Assembly: GCA_031292015.1 (NCBI GenBank)
Contig: JARLHY010000157.1
Span: 1-53,682, forward strand
From: Negativicutes bacterium
Lineage (GTDB): Bacteria; Bacillota_C; Negativicutes; Sporomusales_B; JARLHX01
Reading direction: 5' to 3'
DNA: 53,682 nt
In this document: piece by piece, positions 7,619 through 17,101 of the stretch
Position numbering within the stretch: position 1 is the first letter of the stretch
How the letters are laid out: each line of letters starts with the position of its first letter
Notes under the pieces: model-generated
Seen by the model: only the letters and a program-made list of their open reading frames with translations
Databases searched by the model: none
What the model was told of the DNA's origin: nothing
Made by a program: the position numbers and the translations under genes

Positions 7619-8425
7619 GTGTTGACCAAAAACAACTTATTTATGCCCAAAGCCGCTATTCCGCGACATTTATACTGGCTGTGCAGTGCACTGGCTTTTT
7701 TCGTTCTGTTCGCAGTCTGGTCGATCCTCACATACGGCAAGGTTGTCCCGCCGCTTTTTCTGCCTACTCCTGGAGCCATTGTCGCTAGCGCTGTCGAGCT
7801 TTTCGGCGAGTTTAACCTGCTGGATGACGTCTGGGCCAGTGTGTACCGGGTGACTGTCGGCTTCGTGGTGGCTGCGGTCATTGGCGTGCCGCTGGGAGTC
7901 CTGATGGGAAGCCTCAAGACCTTTGAAGCTTTTTTTGAGCCCCTGCTGGGCTTTATCCGCTATATGCCGGCGTCGGCCTTCATCCCGTTGTTCATTCTGT
8001 GGCTGGGGATCGGGGAGAGCGAAAAGATCGCGGTGATTTTTTTCGGCACTTTCTTTCAGATGACGCTGATGGTCATGGATGTGACCAAGAATGTTTCGCT
8101 GGACCTTATCAATACCGCCTATACGCTCGGGGTTTCCCAGCGGGGCGTTTTCCGGCGGGTCATCCTGCCAGCCAGCCTGCCGGGGATTGTCGATACCCTG
8201 CGCATCACCTTCGGCTGGGCATGGACCTATCTGGTGGTGGCTGAGATTGTGGCCGCCAGTTCGGGTCTCGGCTATATGATCATGCAGTCCCAGCGCTTTT
8301 TAAAGACTTCGAATATTATCGTCGGCATTGTGGTGATTGGGATCATCGGCATTGTGATCGATGTGTTCTTTAAATGGTTATACGCCCGGCTCTTCCCATG
8401 GCTGGGGAAAGGGGGCGTGCACTGA
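7619..8425 (+). CDS. ABC transporter permease (SsuC/TauC type)
   Basis: 268 residues with about six membrane helices, starting at roughly 17-38. The binding-protein-dependent permease signature that contacts the ATPase lies in the segment TAYTLGVSQRGVFRRVILPASLPGI. Start: GTG 7619 after AGGGGGAAGG; a GTG at 7613 would add two residues and TTG 7622 would remove one, so the first few residues are uncertain. Its stop overlaps the ATPase start (TGATG), showing translational coupling. It works with the lipoprotein upstream and the ATPase downstream as one importer. Confidence 0.9.
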   Translation: MLTKNNLFMPKAAIPRHLYWLCSALAFFVLFAVWSILTYGKVVPPLFLPTPGAIVASAVELFGEFNLLDDVWASVYRVTVGFVVAAVIGVPLGVLMGSLKTFEAFFEPLLGFIRYMPASAFIPLFILWLGIGESEKIAVIFFGTFFQMTLMVMDVTKNVSLDLINTAYTLGVSQRGVFRRVILPASLPGIVDTLRITFGWAWTYLVVAEIVAASSGLGYMIMQSQRFLKTSNIIVGIVVIGIIGIVIDVFFKWLYARLFPWLGKGGVH

Positions 8426-9231
8426 TGAGCGTCAAATTGCTGGTGGAGAATGTGTCCAAGGTTTTTTGCGACAAGAATCGTGAGGTCGTGGCCCTGGAGA
8501 ATACTAATTTTAGCGTGGCTCCCAACGAATTTATCACCATCCTCGGGCCCTCCGGCTGCGGTAAGTCGACCATCCTCAAGGTCATCGCCGGACTGGAGGA
8601 ACCGTCAAGCGGCCGGGTTATCCTCGACGGCAAGGAGATCCAGGGGCCGGGCGCGGATCGGGGAATGGTGTTTCAGAGCTATACCCTCTTTCCCTGGCTG
8701 AGTGTGGAGGAGAATATCGAATTCGGTTTGGATGTGTCCGGCCGGCCAAAAGCCGAACGTCGCGAGATTGCCCAGCATTATCTGGAGAAGATCGGGCTCA
8801 AGGGTTTTGAAAAGGCCTTCCCCGGTAGCCTGTCGGGGGGGATGAAGCAGCGGGTGGCTATCGCCCGGGCGCTGGCCAACGACCCGCAGATTTTGCTGAT
8901 GGACGAACCGTTTGGCGCACTGGATGCTCAGACCCGGGCGGTGATGCAGGAACTGCTGCTTAGCGTCTGGGAAGAATCACACAAGACTATTTTGTTTGTC
9001 ACCCATGACGTGGAAGAAGCGGTGTTTATGGGCGATACTGTCTATGTCATGACAGCCCGTCCGGGTCGGATCAAAGCCCGGATCGAGGTCCCCCTTTCCC
9101 GCCCGCGCAACTATGGCATGAAGACCTCCGATGTTTTTATCGATATCAAAAAGGAAATATTCGAGCTGATCCGGGAAGAGAGCTGGAAAGCGGCCAACAG
9201 CCTTGATATGCTGGAGGATAACCGTGAATAA
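8425..9231 (+). CDS. ABC transporter ATPase (SsuB/TauB type)
   Basis: 268 residues. Walker A GPSGCGKST (about 39-47), Q-loop in MVFQSYTLFPW, signature LSGGMKQR, Walker B ILLMDEPFGALD and switch histidine THDVEE are all present. The PFGALDAQTR and Q-loop sequences are typical of nitrate/sulfonate/taurine importers. The ATG overlaps the permease stop by one base. Its last 8 bases overlap the next gene, an alkyltransferase, which is unusual company but shows that they share a transcript. Confidence 0.94.
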   Translation: MSVKLLVENVSKVFCDKNREVVALENTNFSVAPNEFITILGPSGCGKSTILKVIAGLEEPSSGRVILDGKEIQGPGADRGMVFQSYTLFPWLSVEENIEFGLDVSGRPKAERREIAQHYLEKIGLKGFEKAFPGSLSGGMKQRVAIARALANDPQILLMDEPFGALDAQTRAVMQELLLSVWEESHKTILFVTHDVEEAVFMGDTVYVMTARPGRIKARIEVPLSRPRNYGMKTSDVFIDIKKEIFELIREESWKAANSLDMLEDNRE

Positions 9232-9727
9232 GGTGTATGACGTCCTGGCTACCGACTGGGGCTACGCGGTGGCTGTTTGGTCGCCCCGCGGCCTGTGGGA
9301 GCTGACCTTTCCCCGCCCGGATGCCGCTACCGCGCTGGCGGAGGTGACCACAGAGGCTGTCGCCAACAGCGATACAACCCTGGCCGAGCAGCTCCTGCAG
9401 GAACTAAAGCTATATTATACCGGCTATCGCGTCGAATTTGGCGTGCCGATCGACTGGAGCGGCTACACCCCCTTCCAGGCGGCGGTACTGCGATATACCG
9501 CCAGCATACACTACAGTGAAGTGACAACCTACGGCCAGGTGGCAGCCGCCATTGGTGCCCCGCGGGCGTCGCGGGCTGTGGGCGGAGCGCTGCACATCAA
9601 CCGCACCCCGGTCGTGGTTCCCTGCCACCGGGTGCTGGGAGCGGCCGGCAAACTGGGCGGATTCGGCGGCGGACTGGAACTGAAAAGGGCGCTGCTGCTT
9701 CTCGAACAAGGGGTAGCTGCAGTCTAA
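9224..9727 (+). CDS. ogt: Methylated-DNA-[protein]-cysteine S-methyltransferase
   Basis: 167 residues. A suicide repair enzyme that takes the alkyl group from O6-alkylguanine onto its own cysteine. The active-site block VVPCHRVLG (Cys about 138), the helix-turn-helix TYGQVAAAIGAPRASRAVGGAL and the C-terminal GGFGGGLELKRALL are all intact, preceded by the short N-terminal domain. Start: GTG 9224, with GGAGG about 7 bases upstream inside the ATPase gene, giving an 8-base overlap. It is coupled to the ABC operon, with no evident functional link. Confidence 0.92.
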   Translation: MNKVYDVLATDWGYAVAVWSPRGLWELTFPRPDAATALAEVTTEAVANSDTTLAEQLLQELKLYYTGYRVEFGVPIDWSGYTPFQAAVLRYTASIHYSEVTTYGQVAAAIGAPRASRAVGGALHINRTPVVVPCHRVLGAAGKLGGFGGGLELKRALLLLEQGVAAV

Positions 9728-9754
9728 CCGGGAAATCGGTGGCGCAAAAATAAG

Positions 9755-9784
9755 TTGCCAGTGGCCCAGTCCGCAGGATATAAT
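9755..9784 (+). promoter_or_regulatory. Promoter before the small membrane protein gene
   Basis: TTGCCA (9755-9760), 18 bases, TATAAT (9779-9784), 33 bases before the GTG start at 9818. Confidence 0.65.
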
Positions 9785-9817
9785 AATCATATTAGCGTTA
9801 TTCAGGGAGGCTGAGCT

Positions 9818-10162
9818 GTGGCCGGTTTTCTGTTGCGAATTATTATCAACGCTGTCGTGTTATTTGTTGTGGCTGTGAAATTACCGGGCATATTCGTGGA
9901 CACTCTGGGCGGAACGCTGTTGGGTGCGGCGATTATCGGTCTGGCAAATGCGGCGATCAGGCCGCTCATGACACTGGCTTCCGCTCCTTTCAATTTGGTC
10001 ACCCTGGGTGGCTGCACTGTTTTTACCAATCTCCTGGCGCCACTGATGGTGGTAAAGGCCCTGCCGGGTTTTGCTATATCCAGCTTTCTCGCTCCGGCGG
10101 CTGGGGTGGTATTGATGACGGTTTGCAGTTATACCCTCTCGAAGGTAATTCACGACCGCTAG
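9818..10162 (+). CDS. Small four-helix membrane protein, YvlD / phage-holin-4 family
   Basis: 114 residues with four hydrophobic helices. The pattern LLRIIINAVVLFVVA, then GLANAAIRPLM and the phenylalanine/asparagine-rich turn PFNLVTLGG, is typical of the YvlD/holin_4_2 group. The start is GTG with CAGGGAGG upstream. It has its own promoter and terminator. Despite the family name there is no phage gene around it, and chromosomal members are thought to act in envelope stress or membrane maintenance; the function here is unproven. Confidence 0.85.
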   Translation: MAGFLLRIIINAVVLFVVAVKLPGIFVDTLGGTLLGAAIIGLANAAIRPLMTLASAPFNLVTLGGCTVFTNLLAPLMVVKALPGFAISSFLAPAAGVVLMTVCSYTLSKVIHDR

Positions 10163-10173
10163 GACAAAACGGG

Positions 10174-10203
10174 AAGCACCTCGCTGAGGTGCTTTTATCT
10201 TTT
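10174..10203 (+). terminator. Intrinsic terminator
   Basis: AAGCACCTC / GAGGTGCTT (10174-10194) with a 3-base loop, then TTTTATCTTTT. Confidence 0.85.
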
Positions 10204-10225
10204 GATTTGAAAAATGGAGGTTGTC

Positions 10226-11038
10226 ATGTCAATCAAACTTGTTGCTGTAGATCTCGACGATACGCTGCTGGACAACGCCCGGAAGGTTTCGGAGCGGACG
10301 AAGGTCGCCATTCAAAAGGCGGTGGGTCAGGGGGTGGCGGTCACCTTATCGACCGGACGGATGCACCGGTCGGCGCTGCCTTACGCGTTGGAACTCGCCC
10401 TGGATATCCCGTTGATCACCTATAACGGCGCACTGATCCGTTCCAGCCTGTCGAATGAAACGCTGTTTCACCGGCCGATGGCGGCGGAAACGGCCGCCGA
10501 GGTGGTGGAGCTTTTCAGGGAACGCGGCTGGTTTATTCAGGTCTATCTCGACGATGTCCTGTATGTGAAGGAACGGGACGCCAGAGCCCGTTATTATGAG
10601 GAAGTAGCCGGTATCGAGGCAGTGGCTGTGGGGGACCGGATTTACTCTCTGGGCGGAACGCCGACCAAGCTGCTGTCGGTGGCTGAACCGGAGGAGAACG
10701 CGAGAATCCGCACTGTGCTGGCCGAGGTCTTTGGCGAACGGCTGTATGCCACGGTGTCGAAGCCAAACTATCTGGAAATGGCCAATCCCAGCGTGAATAA
10801 AGGAGTGGCCCTTGATTTTCTGGCCCAGCGTCTTGGGATTGACCGCACAGAAATCATGGCTGTGGGTGATTCCTTGAACGACATGGATATGATTGAATAT
10901 GCCGGCTGGGGAGTGGCGATGGGCAATGCCCGGGCAGAGCTGAAAAGGGTGGCCCAGGCGGTGACGGGTGCCAATGACGCCGACGGCGTCGCTGAGGCAA
11001 TTGAAAAATATGTTCTGAAACCTGCCGGCGAAAAATAA
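10226..11038 (+). CDS. HAD-family phosphatase, Cof type
   Basis: 270 residues. Motif I VDLDDTLLD (about 7-15) with the nucleophile and acid aspartates, motif II LSTGR, a C2-type cap in the middle, motif III lysine in NPSVNKG, and motif IV GDSLNDMDM are all present. Cof-type HADs dephosphorylate sugar phosphates, flavins or PLP; the substrate cannot be told. The start is the ATG at 10226, because ATGGAGG 12 bases upstream works as the ribosome site rather than as a start. It stands alone between two terminators. Confidence 0.92.
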   Translation: MSIKLVAVDLDDTLLDNARKVSERTKVAIQKAVGQGVAVTLSTGRMHRSALPYALELALDIPLITYNGALIRSSLSNETLFHRPMAAETAAEVVELFRERGWFIQVYLDDVLYVKERDARARYYEEVAGIEAVAVGDRIYSLGGTPTKLLSVAEPEENARIRTVLAEVFGERLYATVSKPNYLEMANPSVNKGVALDFLAQRLGIDRTEIMAVGDSLNDMDMIEYAGWGVAMGNARAELKRVAQAVTGANDADGVAEAIEKYVLKPAGEK

Positions 11039-11058
11039 CGCCGGCAGTCTTTTTTTTG
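11022..11058 (+). terminator. Terminator overlapping the HAD gene stop
   Basis: CTGCCGGCG / CGCCGGCAG around AAAAATAA, followed by TCTTTTTTTT. The left arm lies inside the last codons of the gene. Confidence 0.9.
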
Positions 11059-11090
11059 TTCTGCGTGGCAGGGATTCGCCTTTAAAATGG

Positions 11091-11230
11091 AGTATTCAAT
11101 TGATACTGCCGCAATGGCGGCAAACTAAAGCAGGTATCAACTGAGGATGGCGCCTGAAGGCAGAATGCCGCTGAGGTATTTCGCGGCACCGACCGCCGGC
11201 GACTGTCGCTTGGTGAATTTAGGGAATTGG
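11091..11230 (+). other. Structured leader candidate before glycerate kinase
   Basis: About 200 bases without a gene separate the HAD terminator from glycerate kinase. The stretch holds a near-palindrome AGTAT-TCAATTG-ATACT (11091-11107), immediately followed by hairpin TGCCGC-AATG-GCGGCA (11107-11122), and a second TGCCGC...GCGGCA pair near 11167-11189. No T-run follows, so these are not terminators. It may be an operator plus folded leader; it fits no riboswitch class I can name. Confidence 0.35.
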
Positions 11231-11241
11231 AGTGATAATCT

Positions 11242-12387
11242 GTGCGGATAGTGATAGCTCCGGACTCATTCAAGGGCAGCGTTTCGGCGCTGGGAGTGGC
11301 CAATGCCATGGAACAGGGGGTTTTGCAGGTTTTTCCTGAGGCCGAAGTGCTGAAGGTGCCGATCGCCGACGGTGGTGAGGGAACGGTGGAAGCGCTGGTA
11401 ACAGCCACCGGTGGCCAGATGATTTACGAAGATGTGATTGGGCCGCTGGGCGAGACAGTCAAGGCCTATTGGGGCATTCTCGGTGATGGCGATACTGCGG
11501 TGATCGAAATGGCGGCCGCTTCGGGTCTGCCGCTGGTTCCCAAGGAACTACGCGATCCGCGCATCACTACGACCTATGGTACCGGCCAGTTGATGAAGTC
11601 GGTTCTCGACCGGGGTCTGCGCAAGATCATCATCGGCATTGGCGGCAGCGCCACCAATGACGGCGGAACAGGCATGGCCCAGGCGCTAGGGGCGCGTTTT
11701 TACGCTGCTGACGGCAGCGAGCTGCCGCCTGGGGGCGGGCCGCTGGCCAAGCTGGCAAGCATGGATTTGGGTGGTCTGGATGCCAGGCTGAAAGAGACGG
11801 TCATCATGGTGGCCTGTGATGTCGATAACCCCCTTTGCGGCCCCCGCGGCGCTTCGGCGGTGTACGGCCCGCAGAAAGGGGCGACTCCGGCCATGATAGC
11901 CGAACTGGATGCCGCCCTGAAGGTGTTTGCTGATGTCGCCAAGGTTGCCACAGGCAAAGATGTGGCCGAACTGCCCGGAGCAGGGGCTGCCGGCGGTCTA
12001 GGGGCAGGATTGCTCTTTTTCACCAACGCCAAACTGCGGCCGGGGGTTGAAATCGTTCTGGAAACCACCGGTTTTCCGGCAATGGTTTCGCTGGCCCAAC
12101 TGGTCATCACCGGCGAGGGGCGGACTGATTTTCAGACTGCCTTTGGCAAAGCACCGGTAGGAGTGGCCAAGATTGCCAAGCAGTATCAGGTGCCGGTGAT
12201 CTGCATAGCCGGTGGTTTGGGCCAAGGCCATGAAGATGTTTATGCCCATGGAATCGACGGTCTGACAAGTGTCGTACCGCAGCCCATGTCGCTGGAAGAG
12301 TGTATGCAGAGCGGCGCGGAGCTGATTGCCGCCGCCACCGCCAGAGCGATGAGACTGATCAAAGTCGGTCAGCAAATGAAAGGCTAA
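11242..12387 (+). CDS. Glycerate kinase
   Basis: 381 residues, the usual length of the GarK/GlxK family (glycerate 2-kinase). It phosphorylates D-glycerate with ATP, so glycerate can enter glycolysis. Start MRIVIAPDSFKGS is diagnostic, with IADGGEGTVEALV (about 49-61), GIGGSATNDGG (about 131-141) and VITGEGRTDFQT near the C-terminus. Start codon GTG 11242 with TTGGAG 11 bases before it. It is monocistronic, placed after a folded leader and followed by the biotin promoter region; no glyoxylate or glucarate genes are adjacent. Confidence 0.95.
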   Translation: MRIVIAPDSFKGSVSALGVANAMEQGVLQVFPEAEVLKVPIADGGEGTVEALVTATGGQMIYEDVIGPLGETVKAYWGILGDGDTAVIEMAAASGLPLVPKELRDPRITTTYGTGQLMKSVLDRGLRKIIIGIGGSATNDGGTGMAQALGARFYAADGSELPPGGGPLAKLASMDLGGLDARLKETVIMVACDVDNPLCGPRGASAVYGPQKGATPAMIAELDAALKVFADVAKVATGKDVAELPGAGAAGGLGAGLLFFTNAKLRPGVEIVLETTGFPAMVSLAQLVITGEGRTDFQTAFGKAPVGVAKIAKQYQVPVICIAGGLGQGHEDVYAHGIDGLTSVVPQPMSLEECMQSGAELIAAATARAMRLIKVGQQMKG

Positions 12388-12390
12388 GCA

Positions 12391-12419
12391 TTTACAGCAG
12401 CCGGAAAATAGTGTATAGT
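12391..12419 (+). promoter_or_regulatory. Biotin operon promoter 1
   Basis: TTTACA, 17 bases, TATAGT, placed just before the first BirA-type dyad so that a bound repressor would sit on the transcription start. Confidence 0.55.
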
Positions 12420-12426
12420 TAAAAAT

Positions 12427-12457
12427 GGTTAACTCATCTGAATAATTGAGTTAACCA
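12427..12457. promoter_or_regulatory. BirA-type operator 1
   Basis: GGTTAAC, 16 bases, GTTAACC, within a longer perfect dyad AAATGGTTAACTCA / TGAGTTAACCATTT. The half-site and spacing match the Gram-positive BirA box (GTTAAC, about 15-16 bases, GTTAAC). The biotin genes downstream confirm the reading. Confidence 0.85.
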
Positions 12458-12462
12458 TTTCT

Positions 12463-12492
12463 TTGTTTGGAAGGTTAACCAATAAATATAAA
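12463..12492 (+). promoter_or_regulatory. Biotin operon promoter 2
   Basis: TTGTTT (12463-12468), 18 bases, TATAAA (12487-12492); its spacer contains the left half of the second BirA operator and its start point the right half. Confidence 0.5.
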
Positions 12493-12503
12493 GCAGTTAA
12501 CAA
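12473..12503. promoter_or_regulatory. BirA-type operator 2
   Basis: GGTTAAC, 16 bases, GTTAACA. The four GTTAAC half-sites of the two operators lie at 12428, 12450, 12474 and 12496, an almost regular ladder of 22, 24 and 22 bases. Confidence 0.8.
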
Positions 12504-12528
12504 TGCGGAGGCAGAAGGGGTAGTAGCG

Positions 12529-13023
12529 ATGGGTGATATTCGCCAGTTGACCGAGACCGGGCTTTTGGCGGCCTTCATTTTTCTAACTGGTGCGATCAAG
12601 GTGCCGGGGCTGGTGCCTGGCACTGAGTTTCAGCTGTCGGCGCCGCTGGCGGTGGCCATTTGCACCGTTTTCGGTTTTCGCCGCTACATCACCGCCGGGG
12701 TGATCGCCAGTATAATCGGTTTGGTGCTGGGAACCCAAAACTTCGTCAGTCTATTCATCGCCATGGTGTTTCGTCTGACGGTGGGCGGGGCGCTGGCTGT
12801 CGGCGGTACGACCTGGCCGGTAATCGTGGTGGCTGGTCCGGTGGGATCGATGGCCGCCAGGCTTGTTCTGGGGGTGGTCATCGGCGACGCGGCCATTGCT
12901 CTTGTAATGGCTGCCGTCCCTGGAATGATCTATACGGCGCTGACCGCCTGGCCGCTTACTTTGGTGATGAAAAGGGTAAAGAACCAGACAGAAAGGGTGC
13001 TGACCAGTGCTTTACAGCGTTAG
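12529..13023 (+). CDS. Membrane protein, first gene of the biotin operon (candidate transporter S component)
   Basis: 164 residues with five to six hydrophobic helices and no signal peptide. I do not recognise a named family. The pattern (small and glycine/alanine-rich; PGTEFQLSAPLAVAICTVFGFRRYITAGVIAS near the N-terminus) is like the substrate-binding S components of ECF vitamin importers, though it is not a clear BioY. It is the first gene after two BirA operators and overlaps bioW, so its expression tracks biotin need. A role in taking up pimelate (the substrate of BioW) or biotin is a reasonable inference only. Start: ATG 12529 with AGAAGGGG upstream; the longer frame from TTG 12463 would run through promoter 2 and the second operator. 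Confidence 0.7.
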   Translation: MGDIRQLTETGLLAAFIFLTGAIKVPGLVPGTEFQLSAPLAVAICTVFGFRRYITAGVIASIIGLVLGTQNFVSLFIAMVFRLTVGGALAVGGTTWPVIVVAGPVGSMAARLVLGVVIGDAAIALVMAAVPGMIYTALTAWPLTLVMKRVKNQTERVLTSALQR

Positions 13024-13776
13024 AATGCGGGCCGCCCAAGGCGGAGATCATGTGTGCGGCGGCCGCCATATTTCCGGTGCCGAGCAATTGGTGCAGCCAG
13101 GCGAGCTGGCTGATGTTGCCAGGGAAATGTTGGAGCGGGCCACGACTCACAGCCGAGGCAGCGCCGATTTTATTCAGATTACCGTCGAGGCCATCCGGCC
13201 GGATGAAATCATCACAGTGCCGCTTTTGCCGGTGACCACCATTGCTGGGGCTGATACGGCCGCCGGGCGCCAGGCGGCAAAAAAGACGCTGCTCGATTTT
13301 GGCGTGGCGGAGGTGGCGGCAACTGCCGGATTTGCGGCCCTGACGGCGCTGGATGACAGCATGCGCGGGGCGATGGTACTTTGCGCGGCCACCGGCCGGC
13401 GGCTTGATGACCAGGGGATGCGTGGTATCCGGGTGTCGCGGATGGATGCTGTCGATCGGGGATTACTGGTCGCTAGCCTGGACCGGATGGGCTTGGGCAG
13501 TGTAGTTCATGTTCGCGAGGCGCTGGTGCTGGCAGCCAAGGTGGCGGCCGCGCCAGGGATGGTGGCGGAACTGTGCTGGTCAGATGACCCGGAATATACG
13601 GCCGGCTATGTGGCTTCGACTAGGGGCTATGTCCGGTTTCCCCATCTGAAAGACTACGGCAATCCAGTCGGGGGAAGGATATTTTTCGTCAGACCAGGCT
13701 GCGACCTGACCGAACTGAGCGAATATCTTGAGCGGCAGCCGGTGAAAGTGGCGATAGCCGCCGAGGAGGCGATTGG

Positions 13777-13780
<4 letters not shown>
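13007..13780 (+). CDS. bioW: 6-carboxyhexanoate-CoA ligase (pimeloyl-CoA synthetase)
   Basis: 257 residues. BioW activates free pimelate to pimeloyl-CoA with ATP, the first step of this biotin route, and replaces BioC/BioH. It opens LYSVRMRAAQ like other BioW proteins; HISGAEQLV, SRGSADFIQITVE and the C-terminal RGYVRFPHLKDYGNPVGGRIFFV are family blocks. The start is GTG 13007, overlapping the membrane-protein gene by 17 bases; the bioF start overlaps its stop (ATGA). Length is normal. This gene implies that the organism must make or import pimelate. Confidence 0.95.
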
Positions 13781-15686
<1,906 letters not shown>

Positions 15687-15687
15687 A

Positions 15688-17031
15688 ATGCAGAGTATTG
15701 AAGAAAAAGATAAGCAGTATGTCTGGCACCCCTTTACCCAGATGCAAGACTGGGTGGCCGATCCCCAACTGGTGATCGCCGCCGGCGAGGGCATCAAGCT
15801 GATTGATATTGACGGCAACAGCTACTACGACGGCGTGTCCTCACTATGGCTGAATGTGCACGGCCACCGTAAGGCGGCCATCGATCAGGCCATTATCGAG
15901 CAACTGGGCAAGATCGCCCATACCACCATGCTGGGGCTGGCCAGCGTGCCGGCGGCCGAACTGGCGGCTGAGCTGGTGGCTCTTGCTCCGGCCGGTCTGG
16001 CCAAAGTATTTTATTCCGACAGCGGCTCAACAGCGGTGGAAATCGGCGTCAAAATGGCCTACCAGTACTGGCAGCTCAAGGGAGTAACCGCCAAACGCAA
16101 GTTTCTCACCTTGACCAACGCCTACCACGGCGATACGGTCGGCTCGGTCAGCGTGGGCGGTATCGACCTGTTCCACCGGATTTTTGCCCCCCTGTTGTTC
16201 GAGACCCTCCAGGCTCCCTCCCCCTGCTGCTATCATTGTCAGCTTGCCGATCATCCCGAGACCTGCGGCCGGGAGTGTCTGGCAGCGGTCGAAAAACTGC
16301 TGGCCGAGAACCACGCCGAACTGGCGGCGATGGTAGTCGAGCCTTTGGTGCAGGGGGCTGCCGGCATCCTCACCCAGCCGCCGGGATACCTGAAGGCGGT
16401 GCGGGAGCTTGCCACCCGCTATGGTGTGCTGCTGATCGTGGACGAAGTGGCCACCGGATTTGGCCGGACCGGTAAAATGTTCGCCTGTGAGCATGAGGGG
16501 GTCAGCCCGGACATCATGACCATGGCCAAAGGCATTACCGCCGGGTATCTGCCGCTGGCGGCGACACTGGTGACAGAAGAAATTTATAACGCCTTTCTCG
16601 GTCAACACGCCGAACAGAAAACCTTTTTCCACGGCCATTCCTATACAGGTAACCCGCTGGCCTGCGCCGCCGCTCTGGCCAATCTGAAGGTATTCTGCGA
16701 GGAAAAGGTGATCGCGGGACTGGCAGCCAAGATCGCGACTGCCAAAACCAAGCTGGACTCCTTCTGGCAGCTGGCCCATGTGGGCGATATCCGTCAGTGC
16801 GGCCTGATCATCGGCGTGGAGCTGATGCAGGACGTCGCTGCCAAGGTGCCCTTTCCCTGGGAGCAGACGGTTGGAGCGGCAGTCTGCCGGAGGGCGCGGC
16901 AATACGGTCTGATTATCCGCCCGCTGGGCGATGTGGTGGTCTTTATGCCGCCGCTGGCCAGTACGGTGGAGGAGATTGAGGCCATGCTGGCGATCATTTA
17001 CCGCTGTATCAAAGAAGAAACCGAAGCATAA
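15688..17031 (+). CDS. bioA: Adenosylmethionine-8-amino-7-oxononanoate aminotransferase
   Basis: 447 residues. Class III PLP aminotransferase using S-adenosylmethionine as amino donor to make 7,8-diaminopelargonate. Signature features: VWHPFTQM near the start, YDGVSSLWLNVHGH, SDSGSTAVE, the aspartate in LIVDEVATGFGRTG, the PLP lysine in TMAKGITAGYLPL, and HGHSYTGNPLACA. It is the last gene of the operon before a strong terminator. bioB, which completes biotin, is not in the window and must lie elsewhere. Confidence 0.96.
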   Translation: MQSIEEKDKQYVWHPFTQMQDWVADPQLVIAAGEGIKLIDIDGNSYYDGVSSLWLNVHGHRKAAIDQAIIEQLGKIAHTTMLGLASVPAAELAAELVALAPAGLAKVFYSDSGSTAVEIGVKMAYQYWQLKGVTAKRKFLTLTNAYHGDTVGSVSVGGIDLFHRIFAPLLFETLQAPSPCCYHCQLADHPETCGRECLAAVEKLLAENHAELAAMVVEPLVQGAAGILTQPPGYLKAVRELATRYGVLLIVDEVATGFGRTGKMFACEHEGVSPDIMTMAKGITAGYLPLAATLVTEEIYNAFLGQHAEQKTFFHGHSYTGNPLACAAALANLKVFCEEKVIAGLAAKIATAKTKLDSFWQLAHVGDIRQCGLIIGVELMQDVAAKVPFPWEQTVGAAVCRRARQYGLIIRPLGDVVVFMPPLASTVEEIEAMLAIIYRCIKEETEA

Positions 17032-17033
17032 CA

Positions 17034-17064
17034 AAAAAATCCTGGCCTAGGCCAGGATTTTTGC
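17034..17064. terminator. Bidirectional terminator
   Basis: ATCCTGGCC / GGCCAGGAT around a TA turn, with A-run on the left and T-run on the right. It ends the biotin operon on the plus strand and the beta-lactamase gene on the minus strand. Confidence 0.9.
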
Positions 17065-17101
17065 TTTTATTTATAAGGAAGTCATATCATGGAGGTTACT
17101 C

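Noticed and set aside
9818..10162. Phage holin as evidence of a prophage
   Set aside because: The family has many chromosomal members, and no phage gene is nearby.
16027..17034. 335-codon minus-strand frame opposite bioA
   Set aside because: Shadow of a certain gene; histidine- and glutamine-rich composition of an antisense reading.
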